A stretch of DNA of 64,000 nt from Cladocopium goreaui (lineage: Eukaryota; Sar; Dinophyceae; Suessiales; Symbiodiniaceae), in contig CAMXCT020002024.1 in NCBI GenBank assembly GCA_947184155.2, positions 576,938 to 640,937 of the forward strand. Direction: 5' to 3'. The notes below the pieces were generated by a model that saw only the letters and a list, made by a program, of their open reading frames with translations, did not search any database and was not told the DNA's origin. Of the stretch, positions 49,001 through 59,591 are shown in pieces. The position numbers and the translations under genes are program-made. Within the stretch, counting starts at the first letter, position 1, and each line of letters starts with the position of its first letter.

Positions 49001-50932
49001 AACTCACTCACGCAAACATTGCAGGTCATTTGATGTCTTCCATTGTTGGCTTGAACGATGGTGCGGATGAACAGAACAAGTGGGTGCGTGTGTTGAAGGA
49101 TGTGGAGGAGGTCTGTGTGAGACAGGGTGGGCGGCGAAGGAGCGATGCTGCCGATGTGCTTCGCAACCGCATCAACAATGAAATGCCGGCCCCGGATGCA
49201 TCTGTTCCTGGTGAACTTTTGGGTCGTGAAGGAGCCCAAGAGAGGCGAACACTTCAAAAAATTCGGAGAATTCAGAAGATTGCCCGTGGCACGGCTGAAA
49301 ATGAGCGCAATGTGGAATCAGCTATGTTCCAAGTCAAACCTTCCAAGTTGGTTGTTCCGACCAGAGACGAACCGCTGTCGATGTTTGATCCGGCCACCTG
49401 GGGCATGTCGTTTCCGGATTTGTTTCCATGGGGTGATGGCTTGCCTTTTTTGAAGCGTGAAGCCAACATGGATGCAACAGAAGTGTTTCGATATTTGTTG
49501 CTTCGGGAAGAACTGCATTACAGTGAGGGTGATGCCTTGTTGCCAAGATGGTCGCTTTCAGTGCTTTGGATTTGGTTTATTCAATTGTTGCTGAGTTTTC
49601 TGTTTCCCCAGGATGGTTTGGTGGTTGTGTTTTGGTGGTTTCAGTTTTTGAGTTTGGTCGCCTTTGTTCCAAGTATGCGGGCAGGAGACGTTGCTTCCAG
49701 TGATGTACGACGTGCAGCGTCGATTACAGTTGATGCGTGCGACGAAAGCGCATGTGATGCGTCGTGGCTTTGGCAAACATTGTCGTGTTATTTCTGAAGT
49801 CAACACGGACCAATTGCTCAAGGCAATGGCATTGCATGGAGACAATGCGGACCTCAGGGAGTTGCTGCGAGATCCGCAGGTGGATGTGGCCTTGAAGCGA
49901 GCATTGGGAGGAGTGCTTCAGGCAACTTCGAGCATCATTGGCATGGAAGGGCACCGCAGCCAGATCCGGTTGCGTGGACATGCGGCTGGGTGGCATTATG
50001 GTTCTGCGCATCTGTTCGTCACTCCCAACATCGCAGATATGCGCTCGTCCTTGCTACTTCAATTGCACCTGCAGAATGTCAAAGTGGAAGAGTGCAAAAT
50101 TGATTTGGACTGGGAGGCGGAGATGCCCGAATTGCCCAGCGCAGCTGCTATGCGACGGATTGTCGCGAGCGATCCCGTCGCTCAAGCGCGTTGCTTTGCC
50201 TTGATGATGGATTTGTTCTGTGAGGAAGTGTTGGGCATTCTTCCACCTTTGACCAAGGGAAGTTTTCGGGTTGGCGTGGCAGCAACCTTCGAAGATGGCA
50301 TTGCGAGTTCCCTGCAAGGAGGTGTTTTCGGTGATATTGTGGCGTTGAACGGCCCGTTGGAGACTCAGGGTCGTGGTTCTTTGCACCCCCACATGCTTAT
50401 TATCTTGCTGGGACACGACCTGGGAGATCGCTTGCGGAAACTGATTCATCGGGTGCAGCATGGTGAGTTGGTCGTTGAGTTGCAGCGGTGGAGTCGTCGT
50501 GTTTTGGAGGCTGTGCAGCGTTTTCAGTATGATTCTCAATTGGCCTTGTCGGAGCAGTTGAGCAGTCCGACACAGCCACTGCCTCTGAATGAACGTCAGC
50601 GATCAGAATGTGGTCACCAGTATGAATCCGCGCCTTTGGTGCCTACGGAGCCGGATGGACACGAATTGGAAGCCTTGAAGTTGGGCGGATCCGTGGCTGG
50701 CAAGGTTTTGACATTGACCGGATGCTATGCTTCTTTGCGACCCAAGTATCTGCGACGCAGTGAACGTTCTGCGGGAGATGGTCTTGAGTGGAAGAAAAAA
50801 TTCTGTGAGGATTACAGACGTTTGGTGATCCAGAATCATTTTCACAAATGCACGAAATCATGTTTCAAAAAGTTCCTCGCAATGAGCTTGGCAAAGTTGT
50901 GGTGGTTGTTGTTGTTGTTGTTGTCGTTGTCG

Positions 50933-50975
<43 letters not shown>

Positions 50976-53900
50976 CGTGGTTGTTGTTTTGGTTGTGGTT
51001 GTGGTTGTGGGTGTGGTTGTTTGTTTTTGTCGTTATTTTTGAGTTACGTGCGGTTTCGGCTTGGTCATGGCTTTTGTTGTTCGTTTACATGTTGCACGGT
51101 TGCTGTTACGGTATCAGTTAGCGTAAAACATTTTTGTGTAGAATGGAAAAGAGACGTCTGGAGTGTACAACGTGCATAGTTGGCTGTCAACGTGAAGAAG
51201 TATGTATATGTAAACACGACATGTTGCTTTGGCTGAGGAAAGCCGTGAAAGGCAAACGTGGGTGTCGCTTTGGTTGCTTTCACGTTGAAATGATTCTGGG
51301 CAAGGAGGACAAGCCGAAAGTGTTATGTCGGAAAGGTTGGCCTCGAGTTGCGAAAGCAGGCTTTTCTCGGTTGCAATATGAGACAGTAGATTTGAAGGAG
51401 GTTGAAGAGTTCAAAAACGAAAACCCGCATGTGTTTCAAGCTCGGCGTGATCACCCTTTTGAAGGGATGTCGAACCCGGTGGCGCAAGCAGTGATGCGAT
51501 GCAATGTGGATGTCAAGTACATTGGACGCAATTTTTCAGAAGCAGACCTTTTGAAGTTTTGTGATGGGAGCATAGACCAGGAGCCTGGAGTCGAAGTTCC
51601 TGCTTCTGCATCTTCTCTGTTGGAACTGTCCGGGAGTGGATTGCAGGAGATGGAACTTCAACGCCCGGCGCTTGGTTCGTCTTCGGATGCTATATCGGGT
51701 GCTGATGCCTCACATGCAGAGCAACCTGTGTCGACTGAGTTGGATGCTTCGGATCCGCCGCCGAAGAAGCAATGCATGGGTCGTGTTTTGGACACGGAGC
51801 ATAAGAAGATGCAGACGATGAGAAAGGCGCTTGAGCGCATTCTGGTGGACCTTGCAAGAGATATGATGAATGTTGGTTTTTACACTGGTGAGTATGCTGC
51901 AAAGAAGTTTGAAATTTCGCGGAGTATGTTACCTGAATTGTATGCAGGACTGTTTGCTTCGGGGCGGTCGAAACGGAAATTTTTGACGATATTTTTTCTT
52001 ACCGACTTTGTTTTGCAGTATTTTGTGCAAATGTCCTTAGTAAAGTAATGTAACATATCTGATTTGGAACATCACGATACCGACTCCTTTTTTGAGGATT
52101 TGTATGGGAATTCCTACAATGAAATGAGATGGTATAGATTATTTTTTGGTGTGTGCCTTAATTTGGTTCTCAGTAAACGGCAACATTGAAGGAGTGCAGC
52201 GATTGGAAGAGGAGGAAAGGGAAAGGGCAAAGGAAGCTGCAGCGGCCTCCGAGCAGGAGCCCCTGGAGGGGGACAGGGACCCTACTATGACAGGGCAACA
52301 GAGGCGTGCATTGACGATTTTGAGAAGACTTGCCTTTGGAATGAATCGTTGTGTGGCCAAATCCAACGGTGAAATGGCGTATCAGATGTTATTCGAGCAG
52401 GAGCAACTGGTGACGTATCGTGGCTACAACATGTTCTTCCGCTATGTGCCGTATGCAATCATGCGTTGCAGACATGAGGACATGGAGGAGGTTTTGCAAG
52501 CTAGGCCGCATCTCAATGGCTCGCCCTTGGATGTGCTTCCTGACCCCGAAGGAGAGGCACCAGTGGTGGTGGATGAGTTTGCGGAGGTTGTTGATGAGGG
52601 AGGTGATGTGCCTAGAGTCCAGCAGGTGCATGTGAACTTCAACCAGAAAGACGATTACTTGCACAGGGGCTCTTCGGTTTTGTTGCAATGCATGTCTCTT
52701 TTGATGTATTCTCGCTTCGTTCGCAGAGTTTCGAGGAACAAAGCCGGCAAGGTGGATGGAGTGAAGTTTTTCGACTTTGATGAGCACTATGCCCACTTCA
52801 GTTCCTCCGTTCAGGATTGCTTGCGGTGGGTGGTTCTGTTTTTTTTTTCGTTCTTACTTTGTTTGGTGTCTTTAAGTTTGATATTTGGAAAGTGTTAACA
52901 AGTTCGGGTGAAGTTGTTTATTTCTGTGTTGAGCTGAAATTCGCAGGAAGTGAGAGCAGCAGATGACAGTGTTGTGGTGCCTTCAGATTTGCACCTTCCG
53001 AAGGATGCTGAGGGGCAGAAGTACGCAGCTCACATGTTGGGATTATCTTTTCCATTCCCAACGTGTTCTGGAGATTGCAGTTTGTCACATCGATGCTTTG
53101 CTTGCCACACCATGGAAGAAGATGCAAAGCAAGGCGTTCTTTTTGCTCGTTTTACGCTGCATTGGAAGCACTGGAAAAGTTACATGTCAATGAGGAGGTG
53201 TTTGGCGGAGGAAAGAGTTTTGGCCGGTTTGTCTGCTCCGGTCATCCGGGATGTTGCATCAGTGCGTTCCTATGTTGCTGGCATCGGTGACACCAGCAGT
53301 GCTTTTAGATGTTTGGAGAAGCTGTTCGGTGGAGCAGAAGGAGCGGATTGTCGCTATCATGACATGCTGCGCATCTGTGAGCGCGTTGCCTGGTTCGCAG
53401 ACTTGTCCGTTCCGTTTCATTACACTCAGTTGACATCGCAAGAGTTCTTGGCCTATATTCAGACATCGTGGTTGGAGCGTTTCCAGCAGCACTGTGCTGC
53501 ACGTCGTCTCAGCAGCAGTCGTCGGACAGCTGAGCGTTATGCTTTGATGACTGCTTTGGACAAGGAGGAGGACCTGGAAGATGATTCGGCACCGCCGGTT
53601 ATAGAAGGACACGAGGTCGAGGATGATCTGCTATTGCAAGAAGAGTTGGACAACTTGGAACGTGCGCAGTGGCCGGTGGATGGAGAAGCATTGCACGAAG
53701 CTATGTTTCGGGAAGAGGATTGGATGAAGGTGTTGGGCAATCGAAAGCCATCTGTATTGCAGGACATGGTATCGAGCTTTTTGGGCGATGTTCGTGGGAA
53801 TTTCCCTGATAAAAGGAGATGATATATGTTTTTCGCAGCATCATGGTACTAAGCTGTTGTTGTGTAACGTTGTTGATGATTCATCTTTCAGCGGGTGTGA

Positions 53901-56420
53901 GATGTGCCGAATAAAGCATGATATGCCTTGTGTTGCAACATGCGTTGTTTGCTGCATCATGCTAGCAAGCTGTAAGTAGTCATCCGTGTGGAAAATGTCT
54001 ACTAAAAGGATATGATACGTTCCATGATCACCAGTATGTGGTACCGAGCTTTTGTGATATGGCCTTGTTGACGAGAACATATGTTACCGACAAACAATCA
54101 TGTAGCTGCGGTGTTGCAGGATGCGTTGCAGCGTTTGCGTGACTTTGTGAATGGTTTGGGAGGTGTTCCGGATGCGAGGATTGATTTGGGAATCAAAGGC
54201 AACGCAGCCAGTGGATTGGAGCGTAATTGGACGTTCGCCGAAGCCCAGAGGTCTTTGATGCTGCAGAAGCAATATTTGGAATTTTGCGTTGGAGGCGGAG
54301 CTTTGTGGTTGTGGATGAGTTTTGTTTTGTTTTTCTTTTTTGTCGTTGTAACATATAGCTGATTTGCTGAATATGTCAGTTCTGTTGTTTTTTTTTCGGG
54401 GGGGGGGGAATTTTGTTTGCTTGTTGTGTTCTCGTTGGTGGGTCTTCATGCAGCAGGTGGTGAAGAGGATACTGAGATGATGGCAGATCATGTTTTTCGG
54501 CCTTTGCCAGAGACGGAAGATGCCTTTTTGGTGGAGCTGAACCAGAGGAATGTGGGTCCGAGTGATTATGCTTCTGCCTTGCTTGTGGAGCACAGTCTGA
54601 ATCGCCAACAGATTTTGGCCATTGCGCCCATTGCTTGGGTCATGGAACAGATGTGGCTTAACCGAAGCAATCCGGACAATTGCATTGCGGATGGTGCGTG
54701 CAATGAAAGGTGCAATTGTCTTTGGCTCGGAGCTGGTGGATCTGGAAAGACGTATGCATACAGCAAAGTATTGAGGCCACTCTTTCGACGCTTCTTTGGA
54801 CAGGATGGTTATGTTGCTGGTGCTCCGACTCACGCTGCTGTTCGCCTCCTGGGGCCTGAGGCCAAAACTTTGCACAAGTGGGCCAATGTGCACAAGAGCA
54901 GCAGCTTGGATCGCCGCTCCTTGCGTTCGGCGAAGAGCAAGGGCAGCCCGATCGAAAAGAAGATCGAAGGCATCATGGCCATGCTGTTGGACGAGTTGTC
55001 GATGGTTCCTTCGGATGTGTACCATGCTGCTTCGCTTCGATTTGCCACTGTTCGACAAGCTCGACTTATGCTTGACATGGGCGATTACTTGAAGCAGTGG
55101 TTTGGGAAGGTGCCCATTGGTGTGCAAGTTGCTGACTTTCTACAATTGCGACCCACTGCGCAAGCATCCTTGTGCGAATGGGTGGATGCGCCACGAGCTA
55201 CTGATCCTGCACCGCCTCAAGACCAAGAAGACCAAAGCGATGCCGAAGAGGCCGTGGAGAAGGAGGCGGCTGAACGCACCAGCAATGCCTCAGAACTTGG
55301 ACGGATCGCGTTCAAGCAATCGCTTCAGCGAGTTGTGCACTTCACTGGATCCGGTCGTTTTTCGAAGTGTGCATCCGGACAGCAGCTTGTGAGGATTCTT
55401 TTGTCCATGCGGCGAGGCGAACATCTGGAGGATGCATTGTGGGGAGCTTTGGAATCTCGAGTGATCAGCCGAGAGCAACTTTTTTCTGACAATTCCTTGC
55501 GCTCAAGGTTGTTGAGTGCTCACTGGGGCGGCCTGGCGTGGGAACAGGTTGCTCGTTTACAGCATTTGCGGGTGGCTTGGGAAGCTCAACAGAGGTCCAC
55601 GACTCTTTTCTTGGTGCAAGCTATTGATCGTGCATCGGGGCCCACAGATTTGACAAGGGAGCAGAGCCTGAAGGCATTGCAGGTTGTGAACATGACAAGA
55701 ACGCAGTATCTCATGGGCATTTGCCCTTTGTATGAAGGGATGGCAGCACGTGTAAGTTGCATTTTGGACATGCCGATGCTGAGTCGAGAGTTGCCGGTCA
55801 TTGTTCGCTCCATTAAGTTGCACCCGAAGGAACCTGTAATTTCAAACAGCAGTGGACGTGTCGTTTTGCAATATCAGCCGTTGGCCGTCTTGGTGGAGAT
55901 CGATGACCCGGAATATCGTGCCATTGCATTGCCAGATGGCAGTGCTCCGAAGGGACACGTTTGGCTGCGTCCCGTTACATGTGATCAGGCCTGGGATCTT
56001 CCTCTTGGGGGCAATCAATTTATGCAGGTTCATCGCAAACAGTTGCCACTGGCACCTCGTCACGTTCTCACGCACTACGGTTTGCAGGGCATCACTGCCA
56101 GACAAGGGCTGCTTGCTTTCATGTCCAAACCGTCCTGGATGAGTCAAGCGGACTATGGCTTGGCTATGTACGTGATGTTGTCAAGGCCAACCAAGCTGGA
56201 AGATCTGTGGATAGTGGATTTGCCGCCTCGCAATGTGTTCGAAAAGTTTCTGCACGAACACAATCCTCTTTTGGTGCAGCGGATGCGGGAGTTTGAAGGT
56301 CAGGCCTGCGTGGACGAGCGGAAGGCCTTGAAGTATGTGCATAGACTTTCATGGCAGTGCATCCCTTGGGTGTCACAGCATTTGTCTGCAGATGAAATGT
56401 CTGCTGATCTTTTTGCTTAG
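43021..56420 (+). CDS. Helitron-type replicase (Rep-helicase), ~16 exons
   Basis: Exon model, phases agreeing at nearly all junctions: 43,021-43,263; 43,585-43,800; 43,928-44,143; 44,454-44,669; 44,807-45,364; 45,459-45,787; 46,266-47,124; 47,362-47,727; 47,985-48,573; 49,025-49,522; 49,674-50,871; 51,142 to about 51,945; about 52,174-52,829; 52,947-53,762 (or 53,768); 54,120-54,294; 54,457-56,420. The product is about 3,200 aa. Domains in order: four SAP-like repeats, unknown helical region, C2H2 finger, Cys-pair plus DUF6570-like block, Helitron N-domain, HUH and two-Tyr nuclease, long middle, Pif1-type helicase. In the family this protein nicks and strand-transfers single-stranded DNA and unwinds it, moving the element by rolling circle. 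Donors are mostly GT, with GA at 45,788 and 47,728 and GC at 54,295. No frameshift or premature stop was seen. The exon 12/13 junction is not resolved. Termini of the mobile element were not found, so domestication is possible. Confidence 0.8.
43413..43456 (+). repeat. Conserved-loop hairpin in intron 1
   Basis: Arms CTCTTGAG / CTTGAGAA keep pairing through two G-T pairs where the consensus has C-G. Loop CTGTAGGGGCTGTCCGTG unchanged. Confidence 0.7.
44273..44317 (+). repeat. Conserved-loop hairpin in intron 3
   Basis: Arms CTCTTTAG / CTTGAGAA, weaker than the intron-1 copy. Loop identical to consensus. Confidence 0.65.
44694..44731 (+). repeat. Degenerate hairpin in intron 4
   Basis: TCTTGAAGTTTCTGTGGGAG followed by CTGTTTGTGACATCTCGAGA. 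Recognisable but decayed in loop and stem; 25 bases after exon 4. Confidence 0.5.
46022..46234 (+). repeat. Two conserved-loop hairpins in intron 6
   Basis: Copies at 46,022-46,064 (arms decayed) and 46,192-46,234 (stem TTCTCGAGGTTT / AGATCTCGAGG, strong). Loop CTGTAGGGGCTGTCCGTG in both. A GGTACCGAGC motif lies between them. Confidence 0.7.
46960..47050 (+). other. C2H2 zinc finger in replicase exon 7
   Basis: C-x2-C-x12-H-x4-H in YQCRLCNFGTGGQKEF and EHLVEKH, with Cys codons at 46,978 and 46,987 and His codons at 47,026 and 47,041. Preceded by an acidic, Val/Asp/Glu-rich linker. Likely DNA-binding. Confidence 0.75.
47362..48573 (+). other. Cys-pair and DUF6570-like block of the replicase
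   Basis: Exon 8 carries CVVCARRFWREQL. Exon 9 carries CLVCSDCKGSL, then LPRHSLANDLWMGEQL, LRGLASATKRLLPMTR, FLPQ, a VLFVLVG strand and a KTNPFYAEVEL end. This order matches the DUF6570 region found upstream of the Rep domain in many Helitron proteins (known family pattern, matched by eye). Exon 9 ends in a very acidic tail. In the unspliced frame a TGA at 48,621 follows, 13 bases before a hairpin, so a separate short protein ending there is an alternative. Confidence 0.65.
47764..47942. repeat. ~100-bp tandem duplication in intron 8
   Basis: Two nearly identical units starting GACTGCACGGGTTTGTTG contain ATCACGGTATACCAACTTGT and CGGCATCGGATTACTCGAC. The first follows the GA donor of exon 8 by 13 bases. 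Confidence 0.85.
48579..49024. repeat. Tandem duplication of intron 9 with three hairpins
   Basis: A unit of about 245 bp beginning GCGTGAAGGCCTAGATGC and ending ACATTGCAG is present twice, so two candidate 3' splice sites exist. Three hairpins (48,637-48,674, 48,789-48,822, 48,877-48,914) have stem GATTGCTTCAT / ATGAAGCGATC or part of it and loop GGTAGGGACTGTCCGA. Confidence 0.85.
49025..51945 (+). other. HUH / two-tyrosine Rep nuclease block
   Basis: Exon 10 has the Helitron signature GMSFPDLFPWGDGLPF. Exon 11 has SAHLFVTPNIADMRSSLL, ASDPVAQARCF and LETQGRGSLHPHMLIIL, in which His-Pro-His (50,384-50,392) is the HUH metal site, then HKCTKSCFK. Exon 12 has Cys-rich sequence, CRFGCFH, NPVAQAVMRCNVDVKYIG and, after an acidic Ser-rich insertion, FYTGEYAAKK, in which Tyr 51,881 and Tyr 51,893 are spaced Y-x3-Y as in the catalytic pair of Helitron Rep. 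All key residues are present. The roughly 90-residue insertion before the tyrosines is unusual. Confidence 0.85.
50894..51015. repeat. (TTG)n microsatellite in replicase intron 11
   Basis: About 40 TTG/TCG units just inside the intron, causing a Leu/Val open frame beyond exon 11 that should not be read as coding. Confidence 0.9.
54457..56420 (+). other. Pif1-type helicase domain of the replicase
   Basis: The last exon, about 654 codons. Walker A GAGGSGKT lies at 54,729-54,752, motif Ia GAPTHAAVRLLG, Walker B LLDELSMV at 54,984-55,007, motif III VADFLQLRP, then a long middle, HYGLQGITARQGL in the place of the usual QG motif, and YVMLSRPTKLEDLWIVDLPP as motif VI. This is the SF1B helicase module fused to Rep in autonomous Helitrons. 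It ends at TAG 56,418-56,420. A charged linker (about 55,215-55,290) interrupts the domain. Confidence 0.88.
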
Positions 56421-56536
56421 CATTGCTGGCGGGGAGCTTCGTCAGCTGCCATGTAGCGTTGTTTAGATTTACCGGATGTCTTTGTTCGACATGGTCATCT
56501 TATTTCGACGGTATACTACACTGCGACCTGACGTAT

Positions 56537-56746
56537 GTTTCTCGCGGTAGGGACTGTCCGAGCGGGGAGCAGGCGTTGCGTCATGAAATTAGAGTTAGAA
56601 GATGTAAAACATGACCCAACGTATGTTTCTCGCGGTAGGGACTGTCCGAGCGGGGAGCAGGCATTGTATCATGAAATTAGAGTTAGAAGATGTAAAACAT
56701 GACCTGACGTATGTTTCTCACAGTAGGGACTGTCCGAGCGGGGAGC
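56537..56746 (+). repeat. Three tandem hairpins after the replicase stop codon
   Basis: Copies 56,537-56,570, 56,625-56,658 and 56,713-56,746 lie in 88-bp tandem units. The stem is GTTTCTCGC / GCGGGGAGC (nine pairs, four of them G-T) and the loop GGTAGGGACTGTCCGA. The stem is unrelated to the stems of other clusters. Confidence 0.8.
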
Positions 56747-56789
56747 AGGCGTTGCGTCATGAAGTTAGAGTTAGAACATGTAAAACATC

Positions 56790-57215
56790 TACCTGACTTC
56801 AAAGGCATCCCGTAAAACTGACATTAGACAAACACTGGAGCCGGCACGTTCGTTGACTGTCATCTCTGGATCTCTGCACGCAACCTTTACTTTGATGAAA
56901 AAGAGAAATGCACTTCGCTGTGAAGAAAAAACAAAAGGCCGAGGTCGAGAAGCAAGAGAGCTAATGAAAAAGCAAAGATAGGAAGAATAGAATGAAAAAT
57001 AAGGAAAAGGAGAACGAAGAAGGAATAAATCGAAAGGGTAAGTGACAAGAGCACGAAACTTACAAAAGAGAGGAGGAACGACAGAAAGAGAAGAAGGAGA
57101 AAAACAAAAGGCGGGACCCCCCCCACCAACACACAATTGAAACTGATGATCGACTTTGCTGTGTCGTGTTGACATGCACAAAAACCTGACCTGATGCCCT
57201 GGTTTTCGCAGTGGC
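56790..57215. other. A/G-rich non-coding stretch
   Basis: Purine-rich on the plus strand (56,890-57,120), giving long minus-strand Phe/Leu/Ser frames that reflect composition only. Confidence 0.5.
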
Positions 57216-57219
57216 AGTT

Positions 57220-57640
57220 AATGTATTTATATATAGCATGTGTATTGTTTGGATGTTCGCCATTCTTTGATAGACGTTGTTCGTGAAGCAGCAGTTGAGT
57301 CTTGAGCTTGTAGGTCATTCGCCAGAGGATGGTGCTTTCTTATTGCAAGCTTCGGAGTCGCGATCCCAGTCTCGAGCTTCAGCGAGTATGCTTTGTGTTG
57401 CTCCATGGGAATTCATTGTTTCACGTGCAGACCTTGTTGACCTTTTTGCTCCATAGATGTGAATCAAACATTCCGGGGCTCAGATGGCAGGAAATGGACA
57501 AGACAAGAGTGACGCATGGGGAAACAAAATACCATGCGGCATGAGCAAACAGTGTAGGCATGCTTGACAAGACACCCCCAACAGTTGTGGCATTTTTCGA
57601 AATTTTTGAAGGGACCGTCCGTGAGATCTCAAGATTTGAA
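57220..57640 (+). repeat. Diverged copy of the flanking repeat with hairpin
   Basis: Resembles 41,760-42,180 (TTTATATATAGCATGTGTAT, AGAGGATGGTGCTTTCTTAT, GGCATGCTTGACAAGACACC) with more changes. It ends in a hairpin at 57,598-57,638 with loop GAAGGGACCGTCCGTG and A/T-rich arms. In the copies at 42,140 and 58,445 the loop is missing at the matching point. Confidence 0.7.
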
Positions 57641-57925
57641 ACTGCCCGATGATGTTCTCCAACATGTAGTCATTGGAAATTTGAGACATAGCCTTTCTCT
57701 TTTCAAGTGTGCCGCCATGTCGTTGGAGTCTGGATCTCTACACGGAACATTTACCTTGATGAAAAAGAGAAATACACTTTTCTGTGAAGTTTATCGCCTT
57801 GCTGTGTTGTATGATCGACTTGCTGTGTCCTGTTGTCAAAAGGTTAACGTTTAGCGATGCCGAACTTTCATGTGCTCCAGGTGTGTTGCTTCCTTGCTGT
57901 TTGGCACTCAATGTTTTGTTATCAA

Positions 57926-58491
57926 TTCTTTTGTGGACATGTCCATGATGATTGTTTTGTGCACAGAATGAACATTCTTATTCCCATATGTACGCTGAAT
58001 GTTCGTGAAACAAGTGATGATCGGAACGCATGGTTTTTGACAATGAAAATGATCTGATGCTGGTTTCGCAGTGCGGTTGATGTATTTATATATAGCATGT
58101 GTATTGTTTGCATGTTTGCCATTCTTTGATAGACGTTGTTCGGGAAGCAGCAGCTGAGTTTTGAGCTTGCAGGTCGTTCTCCAGAGGATGGTGTCTTCTT
58201 ATCGCAAGCTCAGGAGTTGCGATCCCAGTCTCGAGCTTCACAGAGTATGTTTTGCGTTGGTCCATGCTAATTCACTGTTTCACGTTCAGACCATGTTGAC
58301 CTCTTTGCTCTATAGATGTGAATTGATCATTCCTTGTCTTAGATGTGAGCAAATGGACAAGACAAGAGTCACGCATGGGGAAACAAAATACCATGCAGCA
58401 TGAGCAAATAGTGTAGGCATGCTCGACAAGACACCCCAACGGTTCTGGCATTTCTCGAGATTTTTTGAGATTTCTGAACGTGGTTCGATCC
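57926..58491 (+). repeat. Right copy of direct repeat, first half
   Basis: Matches 41,621-42,186 at constant offset 16,305 with only a few differences. Confidence 0.92.
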
Positions 58492-58815
58492 TGTGCGGGC
58501 CGATCTTGATCTGCCGCCATTTTTAAGTCGGGACCTTGAAGGTTTCGTGACGCTGAAATTTCGCCTCCTTGAAGTATGCTCTTTCCGTGCCGTCTGGAAC
58601 ATGTGTTTGTTTTCTCAGATCGACGCGAAATGCTGAGGTGGCACTGGGATCATGGTTTTTTCATGTGAAGGACCGTCAGAATTTGAAGCAACTGTGTGCT
58701 GTTAGTGTCAAAATGTCATCATTTCGATTGAAAGAACAGTCGGGCCGATCGAATTCTTGGCATTTTTTGAGTTTCAACCTTGAAAACATTGCTGCCCCCG
58801 GGGCTCAAGAAACTG

Positions 58816-58853
58816 TTCTCGAGGTTTTTGTAGGGCTTGTCCGTGAGACTTCG
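58816..58853 (+). repeat. Conserved-loop hairpin upstream of small gene
   Basis: Stem CGAGGTTT / AGACTTCG (eight pairs, two G-T), loop TTGTAGGGCTTGTCCGTG. It ends 10 bases before the candidate start codon at 58,863. Confidence 0.7.
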
Positions 58854-58862
58854 TCACTCGCA

Positions 58863-59455
58863 ATGGTCTTATCAGAACTGCGGACGTGGGTAGGTCTGAG
58901 CGCTGCCGATGCGGTGAGCCTTTTCGAGGAACGTGTGGAGATCGAGCCACATTGGGGCGGTCGTTGGGGCTTGAAGCCGTCGGCGACGGAGGTGCGGACA
59001 TGTAGTTCACAACGTGGTCCATTTTCAATTGGACGTCATGTTTGATAGTGTTCCTTGGGCATGTGAATGCAGGCCATTCTGCGAGCACAGCAAAGTGATC
59101 CAGCGGGTGCTTCTGCCAAGGAGTTGGAAGCACACGAAATTGTCTTCACACCCGTGGGTGTGTTGAATTTGGTGGTCTCTTAGCATTTGCTGCTTTTGGG
59201 TTGGGTGTTTGTTCGTGATTGTTTTTTGCCGTGTCATGTTTGTGATTGTAGCTTTTTGTGTTCTTTGATGTTTCATGATTGTTTTTCAGTTTTGTGCATT
59301 TTCGGATGTTGTCGTCTAAGGCTGAGGGCAAACTGTGGCAATTCGAGAACTTTCCGGGATACTTTCGATTGTTCGACAAGTTGTCTGCGGAGAAAGTGGG
59401 GCCGGACGGCACATTGTATTATACAGTGATGCCGACTGCGTATGCCATCCAGTGA
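58863..59455 (+). CDS. Small three-exon gene, unknown function
   Basis: Exons 58,863-58,991, 59,073-59,171 and 59,321-59,455, all phase 0 with GT-AG junctions, giving about 120 residues: MVLSELRTWVGLSAADAVSL, AILRAQQSDPAGASAKELEA and LWQFENFPGYFRLFDKLSAE, ending YAIQ-stop. No family recognised. The Leu/Ala-rich first exon suggests a helical domain. It lies wholly in the 1,326-bp segment present in the right direct repeat and missing from the left one. Two hairpins follow its stop. The start codon is the first ATG after a hairpin and is not certain; the frame is open further upstream. Confidence 0.5.
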
Positions 59456-59467
59456 TGTGGAGGGACA

Positions 59468-59591
59468 ACGTGCTGTAGGGTCTGTCCGTGCATGTATCCT
59501 TCTGCTTCTCGGGCCTCTGTGAGCCCATTTGTTTTTTTTGCCATGCAGTGATGTGGAGAGACAACGTGCTGTAGGATTTGTCCGTGCATGT
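59468..59591 (+). repeat. Two tandem hairpins after small gene
   Basis: Copies 59,468-59,495 (12 bases after the stop) and 59,564-59,591, stem ACGTGC / GCATGT (six pairs, one G-T), loops TGTAGGGTCTGTCCGT and TGTAGGATTTGTCCGT. They lie in about 96-bp tandem units. Confidence 0.8.

Noticed and set aside
57060-57318. Minus-strand Phe/Leu/Ser-rich frames
   Set aside because: Explained by the purine-rich plus strand at 56,890-57,120; looks like biased composition and not a protein.
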